A DNA stretch of 64,000 nucleotides from Coprothermobacter proteolyticus DSM 5265 (GCF_000020945.1 NC_011295.1:1-64000), one strand, 5' to 3'; shown: positions 26,217 to 35,944, counted from the stretch's first letter. Made by a program: numbers and translations. Notes: a model not told the origin generated them from the sequence alone.

Positions 26217-28316
26217 ATGAATACCCTACAACTGATAACTGCGCTGGCGAGTTTTTCAGCTTTTTTGGTTTATGTTTTCCTGATGTGGTTTGTATTGAAT
26301 TTGAACCAGAAGGAACTACTAAACAAGCTATGTGCCTTGACTATAGCATCATTTGCTGTTTGGAGCTTTTCGTCTACCTTTCTACATAGTGCTACTTCGC
26401 TACATACAGCCAAATTATGGACAAACGTATCTTCAATAGGTTGGTGCAGTTTTCCTGTATTCGCTTTCTGGTTTTACGCAGCTTTTTCAAACCATGATAA
26501 ACTGCTCAAGAGCCGGAGCTTTATTGCTATGTGCTTGTTCTTGGCTGCATTTTTCACATACCAGCAATGGAAAGGCAATCTAATCGTTGATCTTGTAAGA
26601 CAGCCATATGGGTGGTCCAATGTTTGGGCAATTTCACCTGTATCTATTGGCTTTTCCATGTATTACATCCTATTTGTCGTTGGCTGTATGTATTTTGCTT
26701 TGGATTTTGAACGCAAAACTAAGAGTGCGCGTGAAAAGAAACAGGCAAGAATATTCTATGTTTCAGCACTTGCTTCACTTGTTTTGGGCACGATGACAGA
26801 CGTCGCACTTCCTATGTTAGGAATTGGTGCTATACCTCCCTTAGCAGATGTTTTCATTCTTCTTTGGGCAGTTGGGTTGGTTTATGCCATAAAAAGGTAT
26901 GGTTTTATGGGTTTGACTTTAGCCACAGCTGCTGAAGACATATTGTCTACGGTAGCCGACTCACTAATGCTAGTCGGGCTGGACAGCAGAATTGTCCTTG
27001 CCAATAGGAAAGTTCATGACCTATTAGGATACAAAGGAGAAGAGCTAAAAGGAAAAGATATCGTAAGCATAGTAAGTGATATAGAAATCACTGCCATAGT
27101 GGAATCAGGTGGAGTTTACAGCAACGAAACCACGTTTCTAACGAAGAGCGGAAAACAAGTTCCGGTACTTGTCTCGGCCTCAGTAGTAAGGGATCGAGAA
27201 GAAGAAGTGGCGGGAATTGTGTTAACAGCTTTGGACATAAGTAAGCGAAAACAAATGGAGCAAGAATTGAGAGCCTCCGAAGAAAAATACAGAACTCTTG
27301 TTGATCATGCACTGGTAGGTATTGGCATACACCAGGATAACAGAATCGTCTTTGCTAACCAAAGAATGGCTACAATGTTTGGTTACACTCTGGAAGAATT
27401 GATAGGTTTACCTATTGCTGACTTGCTGCACCCTGAAGAACGCAGTTTAGTTCTTGCACGCGTAAACGGCACAGACCCGCAGCCTCCTGAGTCGAATACC
27501 TACGAAACAAGATTGCTAAAGAAAGACGGCAGCTTCTTTTATGCACTCGTAAGCAACAGTTTGATTACATACAACGACAGAGTGGCTACGCTCTTTACAA
27601 TTTCAGACATAACAGATACAAAAGCACGCAAAGAATTAGAAGAAGCCAACAGGGAGCTAGAAGCTTTTAGTTACTCAGTATCCCATGATCTTCGTGCACC
27701 TCTGAGAAGCATAGATGGCTTCAGTCAAATGCTACTGGAAGACTATGCAGATAAGTTAGACGATCAGGGCAGAGATTATTTGAAACGTATTCGCGCCGCA
27801 ACTCAGCGCATGTCTCAGCTGATTAATGACCTTTTGACCTTGTCCCGCATAAGTAGAGCTGATATGCACTTCGAAGAGCTTAACTTAACAGCTATGGCTG
27901 AAGACATTGCAGCTGAACTTAAGCAAAGCCAACCCGAAAGGGATGTAGAGTTCATTATTGAACCAAACGTCAAGGCATATGGAGATTCTCATCTACTAAG
28001 GATAGTTTTGGAGAATCTCTTGAGGAACGCATGGAAATTTACTTCGAAACACAAGAGTGCCATTATAGAGTTTGGTGTAAAAGAACATGACGGCAAGACA
28101 GTTTATTTTGTTAGAGACAATGGTGCAGGCTTCGATATGGCTTACGTTGACAAGCTATTTGTCCCCTTCCAGCGCTTACATGAGCAAGATGAATTCGAAG
28201 GAACTGGTATCGGCCTTGCAACAGTGCAAAGAATCGTGCATCGTCATGGTGGCACAGTCTGGGCGGAGGGTGAAGTTGAAAAAGGTGCAACCTTTTACTT
28301 CACCCTTCGAGAATGA
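26217..28316 (+). CDS. 7TM-PAS-PAS sensor histidine kinase
   Basis: 699 residues. The first 225 form seven hydrophobic helices like the 7TM N-terminal domain of histidine kinases. Two PAS domains follow (about 235-350 and 355-470), then a coiled linker, a HisKA domain with the phosphorylated His490 in [12 protein letters not shown], and an ATPase domain with N box [11 protein letters not shown]1 DNGAGFD and G2 GTGIGLATV. The HisKA form resembles phytochrome-type kinases that signal to Rcp1-like single-domain regulators, and such a regulator is encoded next (12 bases away). The stimulus is unknown. Confidence 0.9.
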   Translation: MNTLQLITALASFSAFLVYVFLMWFVLNLNQKELLNKLCALTIASFAVWSFSSTFLHSATSLHTAKLWTNVSSIGWCSFPVFAFWFYAAFSNHDKLLKSRSFIAMCLFLAAFFTYQQWKGNLIVDLVRQPYGWSNVWAISPVSIGFSMYYILFVVGCMYFALDFERKTKSAREKKQARIFYVSALASLVLGTMTDVALPMLGIGAIPPLADVFILLWAVGLVYAIKRYGFMGLTLATAAEDILSTVADSLMLVGLDSRIVLANRKVHDLLGYKGEELKGKDIVSIVSDIEITAIVESGGVYSNETTFLTKSGKQVPVLVSASVVRDREEEVAGIVLTALDISKRKQMEQELRASEEKYRTLVDHALVGIGIHQDNRIVFANQRMATMFGYTLEELIGLPIADLLHPEERSLVLARVNGTDPQPPESNTYETRLLKKDGSFFYALVSNSLITYNDRVATLFTISDITDTKARKELEEANRELEAFSYSVSHDLRAPLRSIDGFSQMLLEDYADKLDDQGRDYLKRIRAATQRMSQLINDLLTLSRISRADMHFEELNLTAMAEDIAAELKQSQPERDVEFIIEPNVKAYGDSHLLRIVLENLLRNAWKFTSKHKSAIIEFGVKEHDGKTVYFVRDNGAGFDMAYVDKLFVPFQRLHEQDEFEGTGIGLATVQRIVHRHGGTVWAEGEVEKGATFYFTLRE

Positions 28317-28327
28317 GGGAGGCGTTT

Positions 28328-28774
28328 ATGCATAGAAAATTTGTTCTGCTCGTAGAGGACAGCCCTGATGACGTTGAGCTAATTCTAAGAGCACTTTCCA
28401 GGAGCGACACCACAGTTGAAGTAGTAGTGGCTCATGATGGCGTTGAAGCGTTGAATTTCTTATTTGGAACTGGTGCTTACGCTGGACGCAATATAAATGT
28501 CATGCCCACAGTTGTTTTCCTTGACCTAAAGTTGCCAAGGATAAATGGTTTTGAAGTGCTTGAGCGTATACGCTCAGATGAACGCACAAAGCTACTTCCT
28601 GTGGTTATTCTGACTTCCTCTAACGAGGAAAAAGACTTGATCCGCAGTTATGAACTTGGGGCAAATAGTTACGTTTGTAAAACAGTGGATTTCACAGAAT
28701 TTTCTAACGCCATACGCCAGTTAGGTTCATACTGGCTATTCTTAAATGAGTCACCCATGAAGGAGAATGAATAA
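28328..28774 (+). CDS. Single-domain response regulator (Rcp1-like)
   Basis: 149 residues, a single receiver domain and no output. The acidic pocket is LVEDSPDD, the phosphorylated Asp is in VVFLDLKLPRING, and the switch Thr and Lys are in VILTSS and VCKTVDF. The extra loop NFLFGTGAYAG is typical of the Rcp1 type that partners phytochrome-like kinases. ATG 28328 follows GAGGGAGGCG. Confidence 0.92.
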   Translation: MHRKFVLLVEDSPDDVELILRALSRSDTTVEVVVAHDGVEALNFLFGTGAYAGRNINVMPTVVFLDLKLPRINGFEVLERIRSDERTKLLPVVILTSSNEEKDLIRSYELGANSYVCKTVDFTEFSNAIRQLGSYWLFLNESPMKENE

Positions 28775-30136
28775 ATGTCTATACGACTTCGCGTATTGTT
28801 TGTGGAAGACTGGGAAGATGATGTACTGCTAATAGTACGTGAGCTCAGGCGTGCTGGATATGATGTTTCTTTCAGAAAGGTTGATACCCCCGAAGAGATG
28901 AGAAATGCTTTATCCAACGAGGAATGGGATATTATTCTTTCGGACTACGTCATGCCACATTTTACTACAGCTGAAGCGTTGAACATTCTTAAAGAAACTG
29001 GACTCGACATACCTTTTATCATTGTGTCAGGTGCAATCGGCGAACAGACCGCCGTGGAACTTATGAAAGCAGGTGCGCACGATTTCGTCATGAAGGATAG
29101 CTTAGCAAAGCTTGGACCTGTTGTTCAAAGAGAACTTAGAGATGCCGATACGCGCCGCGAACGAAGACAAGCACAAGAAAGACTAAAAGAATCGGAAGAA
29201 GGGTACCGCCTCCTTTTTCAGAGTTCGCCAAACGTAATCGCTCAAGTTGATTCAGAAGGAAGATTTTTGATAGCCAACATGGCCATGATCAGAAGCTTAG
29301 GTTTTTCCTCTGAGAAGGAAGTTATCGGTAAAACCTTGCACGATCTGATGCCCCAAGATGTTGCAAATTATCGCCTAAAAATGGTCAGGAAAGCTTGCAA
29401 TGAAGCTCGAATACAAGTCTTTGAAGACCAGCGCCAAGGAAGATGGTTCCAGAATATCTTCGTTCCCATTGAAGCCCCAGAAGTAGGAGAAATGACTGTG
29501 CAAATCATTGCGATGGACATAACCGAAAAGAAAAAAACAGAAGAACAACTAGAACGCTCTTTCGTAGATTTAGCAGAAACAGTCTCACGTGCAATGGTTT
29601 CCAGAGACCCCTATACTGCAACTCACCAGCGAAATGTGGCTGAACTCTCACGACTCGTGGGTAAAAAAATGGGGTTGGATGAAAACAGGTTAAAAGGACT
29701 GTATATTGGTGGACTGCTCCATGATATCGGAAAGATATCAATCCCCGAAAGCCTTCTTAACAAGCCTGGACAACTTACGGAGGAAGAGTGGAATCTGGTT
29801 CGTACTCATGCAAAGAGAGGATATGAAATACTAAAAGATGCAAATTTCCCTTGGCCAGTAGCGGAAATGGCACTTCATCACCATGAACGCCTCGACGGAT
29901 CAGGTTATCCAGACGGTCTAAGCGGTGACGAGCTAAGCCTTGAAGTGAGAATCCTTAGTGCCTGCGATGCTGCTGAAGCAATGATTGCTTATCGTCCCTA
30001 CAGGCCTGCAAAAAGTATTCAAGAAACTATAGATGAGCTGGAAAGTGGTAAAGGAGAAAAGTACGATGCAACCGTGGCTGACATCTTGCTGCAAATTATC
30101 AGAGAAGGAAAATTCGATTTTAACAGTTGTCTGTAG
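28775..30136 (+). CDS. Response regulator with PAS and HD-GYP domains (probable c-di-GMP phosphodiesterase)
   Basis: 453 residues: receiver domain (about 1-125, acceptor Asp in IILSDYVMPH), PAS domain (about 140-255) and HD-GYP domain (about 270-445). The hallmark motifs are LHDIGKISIP (HD) and HHERLDGSGYPDGL (GYP), which in the family hydrolyse cyclic di-GMP. It starts next to the Rcp1-like regulator's stop, so kinase, regulator and HD-GYP form one signalling operon. No diguanylate cyclase (GGDEF) is in the window. Confidence 0.92.
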   Translation: MSIRLRVLFVEDWEDDVLLIVRELRRAGYDVSFRKVDTPEEMRNALSNEEWDIILSDYVMPHFTTAEALNILKETGLDIPFIIVSGAIGEQTAVELMKAGAHDFVMKDSLAKLGPVVQRELRDADTRRERRQAQERLKESEEGYRLLFQSSPNVIAQVDSEGRFLIANMAMIRSLGFSSEKEVIGKTLHDLMPQDVANYRLKMVRKACNEARIQVFEDQRQGRWFQNIFVPIEAPEVGEMTVQIIAMDITEKKKTEEQLERSFVDLAETVSRAMVSRDPYTATHQRNVAELSRLVGKKMGLDENRLKGLYIGGLLHDIGKISIPESLLNKPGQLTEEEWNLVRTHAKRGYEILKDANFPWPVAEMALHHHERLDGSGYPDGLSGDELSLEVRILSACDAAEAMIAYRPYRPAKSIQETIDELESGKGEKYDATVADILLQIIREGKFDFNSCL

Positions 30137-30305
30137 TCTTAATATCCTTTAGAACTGCATAAACCTTCCGAACATGGCGGGTTTAGATACGTGCCTTTTC
30201 ATTCCGGCATACACGTCAATGTGCACGTGCTTAAATGTCATTTAATATGCTTCAAGGTTTTTTGTTTTATAGTTAGCTCTAATAAACCTTTAGGAGGTGA
30301 CCTTA

Positions 30306-30449
30306 ATGCGGTCTACAGTACTAGCAGTCAGAGAACGTTGCTCGGCTGCAAGAAGCACTTTCACCCCACGGAAACCCATTGTTTCCTCAGAGGCCACGCT
30401 AAAGTGGCAATCCCCTTCTCACCTCCTTTGGCGCTGGCGCAGCGCATAA
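30306..30449 (+). CDS. Candidate tryptophan-operon leader peptide (TrpL-like)
   Basis: A 47-codon frame with a strong AGGAGGTGA (30293-30301) five bases before its ATG, upstream of trpB-trpA. It contains Trp codons at positions 34, 42 and 44; the last two lie in LLWRWRSA just before TAA. The last Trp codons fall inside the hairpin GCGCT/AGCGC (30431-30445), which is followed by a T-run. A ribosome paused for tryptophanyl-tRNA would therefore sit on the hairpin. In addition AGGAGGTGA is perfectly complementary to TCACCTCCT (30418-30426) inside the frame. It is unlike known TrpL sequences in length; evidence is positional and codon based. Confidence 0.6.
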   Translation: MRSTVLAVRERCSAARSTFTPRKPIVSSEATLKWQSPSHLLWRWRSA

Positions 30450-30457
30450 TACTTTTT
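30431..30457 (+). terminator. Terminator-like hairpin overlapping the Trp codons
   Basis: GCGCT (30431-30435) pairs with AGCGC (30441-30445) over a GGCGC loop; a T-rich stretch ending in TTTTTT follows at 30452-30457. The 5-bp stem is short but GC-only at its base. Three further hairpins lie upstream: 30324-30329/30344-30349, 30370-30375/30381-30386 and 30393-30397/30404-30408. Confidence 0.5.
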
Positions 30458-30730
30458 TCCCATTAAAAAAGCAAAGCATTTTCTCTTTTCATAGAAAGCT
30501 TGAAACGTACTTAGAAACCTTTGCATTCTCAAGAACAGGTAAATGCCTCAGCGCTGTTCTTTTCAACGAGTTACGCATACAAGCTAGTTCTTTGGTCCAT
30601 AACAGCGGCTTTTCAAGAACCTTCAGTTCCACTAACACGAAGCTATGTCTGCGCATGGCAAATGCTCACGGTGGAACACCACATAGCCAATTAGGCTTAA
30701 TTCTTTCAATAAAAGGGAGGTCTTTTACCC
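30458..30730 (+). promoter_or_regulatory. Remaining trp leader with hairpins
   Basis: About 270 non-coding bases before trpB. AAGAACAG (30531-30538)/CTGTTCTT (30554-30561) is followed by a short T-run. Farther down, GCTATGT and ACATAGC arms bracket a region containing GGTGGAACACC, then a small AGCC/GGCT hairpin before a T-rich stretch. This looks like regulated leader RNA, but I cannot assign it to a known class. Confidence 0.4.
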
Positions 30731-31921
30731 ATGATTACAAATAAAAAGGCAAAATTCGGTGAGTTTGGAGGGCAATACGTGCCCGAGGCCGTAATGCAGG
30801 CACTCATTGAGCTGGAAAATGAATTCAACAGAGCAAAAAATGATGAGCAGTTCTTGGAAGAATACCACTATTACTTACGTGAATATGATGGACGTCCCAC
30901 TCCACTTTACTATGCAGAAAATCTAACCAGAACGTTAGGTGGAGCCAAGATTTACCTAAAGAGGGAAGACCTGAACCACACGGGCGCTCACAAAATCAAC
31001 AACGCATTGGGACAAGTTCTTTTAGCAAAACGCATGGGAAAGAAACGCATCATTGCGGAAACTGGTGCTGGGCAACACGGCGTCGCCACAGCTACTGTGG
31101 CAGCATTGTTCGGCATGGAATGTGAAATCTTCATGGGAGCAGAAGACGTGCAGAGACAGCGGTTGAACGTTTTTCGCATGGAACTTCTTGGCGCAAAGGT
31201 GAGAAGCGTAACCTCTGGGAGTTCCACCCTTAAAGACGCTGTGAACGAGGCCATAAAGGATTGGGTAGAACACATCGATAGCACATTCTACCTTATCGGT
31301 TCAGCAGTAGGACCACACCCCTACCCACTCATGGTCAGGGAATTTCAAAAGGTTATTGGAGAAGAAGCTCGGGAACAAATACTTCAAAAAGAAGGGCGCC
31401 TTCCAGACTACGTGCTGGCTTGCGTGGGCGGAGGTAGCAATGCTATTGGCATTTTCTATCCGTTCGTGCAGGACACCCAAGTTAGGCTGATTGGTGTGGA
31501 GGCAGCAGGCAAAGGTCTTGACACTAACAAGCACGCAGCCACATTCAACAGAGGAACCGTGGGTATCATTCATGGCATGAAAACCTATCTATTGCAAAGC
31601 CCTGATGGTGAAATCACAGAGCCTTACTCAGTGGCAGCAGGCCTGGATTATCCGGGTGTGGGACCTGAACACAGCTACTTAAAAGACATCGGCAGAGCCA
31701 AGTATGAAAGTGCCACCGACGAAGAAGCATTGGCAGCCTTTGAACTTCTATCACGTGTAGAAGGCATCATTCCTGCCTTAGAAAGCTCGCATGCCTTGGC
31801 ATACGCTATAAAACTGGCGCCAAAGCTGAGCAAAGATCAGATCATCATTGTGAACCTATCAGGCAGAGGAGACAAAGACGTGCAGCAAGTGGCAAAAATG
31901 AAAGGCATTGAAGAAATTTAG
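30731..31921 (+). CDS. trpB: Tryptophan synthase beta subunit
   Basis: Condenses indole with serine using PLP. All hallmarks of the canonical TrpB1 branch are present: [10 protein letters not shown] at the N-terminus, PLP lysine in [11 protein letters not shown], catalytic Glu in AETGAGQHG, phosphate-binding VGGGSNAIG and the late SGRGDKDV. 396 residues is normal. It is paired only with a TrpA homologue; trpE, trpD, trpC and trpF are absent here. Given the altered TrpA, this enzyme may mainly use imported or recycled indole (inference). Confidence 0.95.
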   Translation: MITNKKAKFGEFGGQYVPEAVMQALIELENEFNRAKNDEQFLEEYHYYLREYDGRPTPLYYAENLTRTLGGAKIYLKREDLNHTGAHKINNALGQVLLAKRMGKKRIIAETGAGQHGVATATVAALFGMECEIFMGAEDVQRQRLNVFRMELLGAKVRSVTSGSSTLKDAVNEAIKDWVEHIDSTFYLIGSAVGPHPYPLMVREFQKVIGEEAREQILQKEGRLPDYVLACVGGGSNAIGIFYPFVQDTQVRLIGVEAAGKGLDTNKHAATFNRGTVGIIHGMKTYLLQSPDGEITEPYSVAAGLDYPGVGPEHSYLKDIGRAKYESATDEEALAAFELLSRVEGIIPALESSHALAYAIKLAPKLSKDQIIIVNLSGRGDKDVQQVAKMKGIEEI

Positions 31922-31946
31922 GTGGAAAACGAAGGAGGGCCATGTA

Positions 31947-32771
31947 ATGGAAAACAAAAACACCAGAATACAAAAGGCTTTCGAGGAAATAAACCGGGAA
32001 AGAAGAAAAGTGCTCATCGCCTATATCACGGCAGGATATCCTAGTTTACAAAGCTTGGGCCCCATCGTTAAAGCTTTAGAGGATGGTGGGGCAAACATGG
32101 TGCAAATAGGTATTCCTTTCTTAGATCCCGTGGGTGATGCTCCAGTAGTTCAAATACTCTCAAAAAAAGCCATAGAAAACGGTTTTACTATGGAGAAGTT
32201 TTTTCGAGCTCTCAGCAAGCTCAGAGAAGAAACTACTCTACCACTCATACTCAGAGCCTACTACACTACCATATTTGGCTATGGAGAAGACAGGTTTGTG
32301 CAGGCATGCAAAGAAGCAAGCGTAGATGCGGTTGTGGTCCCCGACCTGCCACTTGAAGAAAGTGGTATCTTGAAATCAAAACTGGATGCCATAGGCGTAC
32401 CGCTGGTGCCCATAGTGGTTCCTGCACCCCAAGAGAGAATAAAGGCTATTGTGGCCAGCGGCGGTGGATTCGTCTACTTAATGATGGGGCCAGCAGAAAA
32501 TGAAACGGCATTCGTTAATCAGCTTAATGACTTTGCAAAGCAAGTAAAACAAATCACAAACTTACCTCTTTGCCTGGGCATTGAACTGAGAGACCCCATA
32601 CTTGCTAAGAAGCTTACCAAAGACGCAGACAACATCGACAGCATCTTAGTTGGTGATGTGCTCATGGAAACTGTGCGACACGCATGTGAAACTAATGAGT
32701 TTTGTCATTTAACGGATGAACTTGCACGAATTGTTGAGGATTTCAGCACCTCCCTCGTACTAAGAAGATAA
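31947..32771 (+). CDS. trpA: TrpA homologue with substituted catalytic residues
   Basis: 274 residues, clearly homologous to tryptophan synthase alpha, which cleaves indole-glycerol phosphate. However, the catalytic Glu (Glu49 in E. coli, in ELGIPFSDP) is Gln53 in QIGIPFLDP. Asp60 is kept as Asp64. The mobile loop 6 RAGVTG is replaced by MGPAENET, and the phosphate-binding GIS and GAISGSA segments read GIELRDP and SILVGD. Such a protein should not be a normal lyase; it may only activate TrpB or have another role. ATG 31947 follows GAAGGAGGG. Confidence 0.85.
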   Translation: MENKNTRIQKAFEEINRERRKVLIAYITAGYPSLQSLGPIVKALEDGGANMVQIGIPFLDPVGDAPVVQILSKKAIENGFTMEKFFRALSKLREETTLPLILRAYYTTIFGYGEDRFVQACKEASVDAVVVPDLPLEESGILKSKLDAIGVPLVPIVVPAPQERIKAIVASGGGFVYLMMGPAENETAFVNQLNDFAKQVKQITNLPLCLGIELRDPILAKKLTKDADNIDSILVGDVLMETVRHACETNEFCHLTDELARIVEDFSTSLVLRR

Positions 32772-32877
32772 GACAAAATCAGAGGGCAGTGGCATCAGGC
32801 AGCTGGCTTGGTATAAACTTACATAAAAGGCGGTAAAGTATGAAGCTGCTAAGCCTTTTAAAGGAGGCATGAACTGA

Positions 32878-33495
32878 ATGGAGATAGAGTTTTTCCATGA
32901 TGTACTTTGTGCCTGGTGCTATGCCCTCTCTCCACGTTTAAGGCGCTTAACAGAGGAATTTCCTGACATTAAAGTGATACATCGTGGCTTTCCCTTAGCC
33001 CCAGAGCCAAACGATATTGTCCAAATGTTTGGCAGCAAAGAAAAAGGCAAAAGAGACATACTTCAGCATTGGAAAGCTGCCAATATGAATGATGATGAAC
33101 ACCGCATAAACGCAGAACTCATGGAGCAAAGGGACTTTGATTACCCCTACTCCACTCCAGCTCTATTGGCGTGCAAAGCAGCTGAGCTTCAAGGTGGTCA
33201 AGCAATGCACTGGAACTACTTCGACAAAGTTCAAGAAGCACATCTCACACTGTGCAGAAACATTGCTGATTTTGATGTTCTTACCGACATTGCCAGAGAA
33301 CTCAGCTTGGATGTGGAAAAGTTTAGTGCTGACTTAAGAGGCGAACAGGTTAAATACTTGCTGCGTCTTGACATAGACCGAGCCTTGGAGCTTGGTGTGG
33401 AAGCAACCCCCACCTTAGTAGCAAATGATGGCATGCTCACAGGTGCAGTACCTTACGACAGCTTGAAGCGCTGGTACGTGAAAGTTCGCCAGTAA
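32878..33495 (+). CDS. DsbA-family thioredoxin-fold oxidoreductase (FrnE-like)
   Basis: 205 residues of the DsbA/FrnE family with the redox motif CAWC near residue 11 (FHDVLCAWCYALSPR), the helical insertion and the cis-Pro region GVEATPTLVAND. No signal peptide is present, so it acts in the cytoplasm, as FrnE-like proteins do. AAAGGAGGC precedes the ATG. It follows trpA by about 100 bases; a link with tryptophan synthesis is not evident. Confidence 0.85.
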   Translation: MEIEFFHDVLCAWCYALSPRLRRLTEEFPDIKVIHRGFPLAPEPNDIVQMFGSKEKGKRDILQHWKAANMNDDEHRINAELMEQRDFDYPYSTPALLACKAAELQGGQAMHWNYFDKVQEAHLTLCRNIADFDVLTDIARELSLDVEKFSADLRGEQVKYLLRLDIDRALELGVEATPTLVANDGMLTGAVPYDSLKRWYVKVRQ

Positions 33496-33593
33496 GGCTG
33501 AGAAATGGAGCCGACGCAAACGCAAGCATATTGTTCGCGCCGGCTAAAAAAGTGTTTCCGAACATGAATCGTTGCAACAACCAAGATCGTATG

Positions 33594-34484
33594 CTATTGC
33601 AGAAACCAAGCACTTGGGTTGTCAATAAGTAAACGATCAACGTCTTGCGACGTCAAACCTTGCTCATAGAGCATTGGAATGAACTTTTCAAACAAGTACA
33701 CGTGGCCGTAACCACCGTAGGACTTTAAATGTGATTTTCTCGTAATATCCAGTGATAGAAGTATGCTATTTCCAAAACCCAATTTAACTAGGGCGGCAAT
33801 ATTCTTTGCTCTGATTTCATCTGGTTGGTAACTTATCTTACCAACCGTGTCGAAACCCATATAGCAACCATAATCAGCCACGCGCTTGTAGTATTCCATA
33901 TCTGGATTCAAATCCAGGTGTCCTATAACCACCTTTGCCGGATTGACACCATTATTTATTAGAAACTCAATTTGTTCAATACCAAGCTTTCCTAATGTCG
34001 TATGGGTGTAAATAGGTACTCCAGTTCGGAGATGAGCAAGAGCTGCTGCTTCGAACACTTTCTTTTCAGAATCTGTCATTTGGTCGCTGGTCCCTATTTC
34101 GCCTATAAGAGCGGCTTTTATCTCAGTACCGTCTATACCTTTGGTTATTTCCAGCTCCATAATGGAACAAAGCTGTTCTACTGAGAGCTGTTCTACTTCT
34201 GAAGGCAGATAAGGAGATTTGTAATAACCAGTTGAGGCTATAACATTCATACCAGATTGTATTGACAGTTTTCGCATTCTTTCAATGTTTCTACCCATAC
34301 CTATGTTAGTAACATCTATGATGGTATCAACACCCGCAGCTTTAAGATCTTTCAGATCCTCTAACATGGCTAAGTCATCATTCAGATTTGAATCATCACT
34401 CTTATTAAACGAAAGATTTATCGTTAAGTGCTCGTGTGCCAGAGTCTTGCCAAGAGCGGTAATGTTACCTAAGACTGATTCCAT
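33594..34484 (-). CDS. Phosphotriesterase-related (YhfV/Php-like) metal hydrolase
   Basis: 296 residues of the amidohydrolase superfamily, phosphotriesterase branch. Metal ligands are visible in order: LAHEHL (HxH), ALIGEIGTS (the bridging position, Glu as in some homologues instead of carboxylated Lys), YTHTT, GHLDLN and SLDITR. Its immediate neighbour is a YhfT-like transporter, as in the yhf cluster of enterobacteria; the substrate is unknown. The order of genes implies transcription from the truncated end of the cluster. Confidence 0.85.
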   Translation of the reverse strand: MESVLGNITALGKTLAHEHLTINLSFNKSDDSNLNDDLAMLEDLKDLKAAGVDTIIDVTNIGMGRNIERMRKLSIQSGMNVIASTGYYKSPYLPSEVEQLSVEQLCSIMELEITKGIDGTEIKAALIGEIGTSDQMTDSEKKVFEAAALAHLRTGVPIYTHTTLGKLGIEQIEFLINNGVNPAKVVIGHLDLNPDMEYYKRVADYGCYMGFDTVGKISYQPDEIRAKNIAALVKLGFGNSILLSLDITRKSHLKSYGGYGHVYLFEKFIPMLYEQGLTSQDVDRLLIDNPSAWFLQ

Positions 34485-34495
34485 TAGTGCTCACC

Positions 34496-35776
34496 TTATA
34501 TTGTGGGTGGAATATAGAGACCAATGACAGCTAATATATTTACAAGAATTCCTACTATGATAGCTCCTACTGGACCCACTGCCATGTGCACTATGGGCCG
34601 CCCAGCAGCTTCATTAAGCAAGTAAATACCTATTACCAAGAGCATGCCCAAACCTGGTAGCATCGCATTACCTGCATTAATCCCGCCAACAAGCAACGCT
34701 ATTTCCAATAGTTGGCTCATCGACGACCTTATGTTGTCTGCAGACTTTCTTATACCAGGAAATTTATCTAAGAAGCCAGCAATGGCACCCAGAAGGTAAA
34801 CCTCCGCAAAGATAATCACGAAGCCTAACACAGCAGCAATAATTGGGTTGTTCACAAACAAAGCAGCAGCAAAAATGAACGTCATACCCACTGGACCATA
34901 TACTCCTGTTGCAATGGCAGTAGTTCCAACCAGAGGAACAAAACCGATAGCTCTTGCTAAAGCAGCTAAAGCGGCATCAGTGTAGTTTCCAGCTTTAACC
35001 AGGTTTAAAGAGATTGGATCCCCGGCTAGCAGGTGCATGGCCGTTGCTGCAGCAACTAAAGCACCCATCAACCCCAATACCCACACATTACTCTTTATTC
35101 TTGCCACTCTGTCCGAAAACAATGCTGCCAAGCCTGTCCCTTCGGTAGCCTTTTCCTGTGCGGCGTAGATGAGCAGAACGATCATACCAGCAAGCATGGC
35201 CATGCCATCAGGGTTAAGAGAAATACTAACGCCACCTATGACAAAGGGGCTAAATCTAACGATGAGTACTCTAACAAGGGCCGATATGGAAAGGGTGATG
35301 ATTCCCTTGCTCACGCCATGCTGCAAAGCCACGGCTAAGGCAGGGAAAGCAGCAAAGGCAAGGGTGACTGGTGTTCCCACAGCGCCCATGGCATCGAAGA
35401 CGTTTACTGGCAAAGATTTGAACACATTTACTATCCATTGAAGTCCAAGTAGCAGTCCGACGCCGTACAGTGCGCCTATGATAGCCGCTATAAGGCTACC
35501 CGTATTCCCCTTAGGTGACCAAGTACCGATAATATCAGTCCCAAGCAATATGCTATGTACAAGCAGTATGGCTGCCCCTATCGAAACCGGTATGCCGAAG
35601 CCAATAACAAGACCAAAACTCAAAGCAAAACTGGTAGCAGCAAGCTCAGCTTTCGTCATCCTTCCTTCTAGGTACTCCGGCATGATAGGTCTAAGCCCAT
35701 CGTTGAAAACAGCTATGCCTCTTTGTGCTAATAGAGCAGCCAAAGCACCTATAGCTGCTATTATGACTATGTTCAT
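34496..35776 (-). CDS. YhfT-family membrane transporter
   Basis: 426 residues, highly hydrophobic, about twelve helices. It begins IAAIGALAALLAQRGIAVFNDGLRPIMPE and has repeated glycine-rich helices such as GVGLLLGLQWIVNV, characteristic of the uncharacterised YhfT family. It lies 11 bases from the phosphotriesterase-like gene and one base from the remnant of a YhfU-like gene, the conserved yhfU-yhfT-yhfV order. The substrate is unknown. Confidence 0.85.
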   Translation of the reverse strand: MNIVIIAAIGALAALLAQRGIAVFNDGLRPIMPEYLEGRMTKAELAATSFALSFGLVIGFGIPVSIGAAILLVHSILLGTDIIGTWSPKGNTGSLIAAIIGALYGVGLLLGLQWIVNVFKSLPVNVFDAMGAVGTPVTLAFAAFPALAVALQHGVSKGIITLSISALVRVLIVRFSPFVIGGVSISLNPDGMAMLAGMIVLLIYAAQEKATEGTGLAALFSDRVARIKSNVWVLGLMGALVAAATAMHLLAGDPISLNLVKAGNYTDAALAALARAIGFVPLVGTTAIATGVYGPVGMTFIFAAALFVNNPIIAAVLGFVIIFAEVYLLGAIAGFLDKFPGIRKSADNIRSSMSQLLEIALLVGGINAGNAMLPGLGMLLVIGIYLLNEAAGRPIVHMAVGPVGAIIVGILVNILAVIGLYIPPTI

Positions 35777-35932
35777 CTATACTTCCCCCTTTTCCTTTAG
35801 TATTGCGTTCACAATCATTGGTACTGCTCGATCAATGTGGTCGTTTGTGAATCCAAAAGCAACTTTCCCTTGCTTTACCGCATTTACCACCTCCTCCTCT
35901 TTTGGCGGCCTTCCAGCCATGGAGATAGTTGG
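35777..35932 (-). pseudogene. 3' remnant of a YhfU-like (DUF2620) gene
   Basis: The last 48 codons of a YhfU-like gene, with SMAGRPPKEEEVVNAV and FGFTNDHIDRAVP still readable before a stop one base from the YhfT start. A stop in the same frame occurs at 35933-35935, and upstream sequence no longer resembles the family (normally about 120 residues). The break marks the left edge of the foreign segment, so the native promoter of the yhf cluster is probably lost. Confidence 0.75.
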
Positions 35933-35944
35933 TCAAATTGCCAC

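Noticed and set aside
30191-30466. 91-codon frame between the HD-GYP gene and trpB
   Set aside because: It lacks a ribosome binding site and overlaps the well-supported Trp leader frame in another register.
30660-30700. T-box antiterminator before trpB (GGTGGAACACC)
   Set aside because: The motif departs from the T-box consensus, would not match the tRNA-Trp acceptor end, and no specifier stem is visible.
33509-33545. Hairpin AGCCG.CGC/GCG.CGGCT between dsbA-like and phosphotriesterase-like genes as terminator
   Set aside because: The stem has a mismatch and a long loop, and no T-run follows it on either strand.
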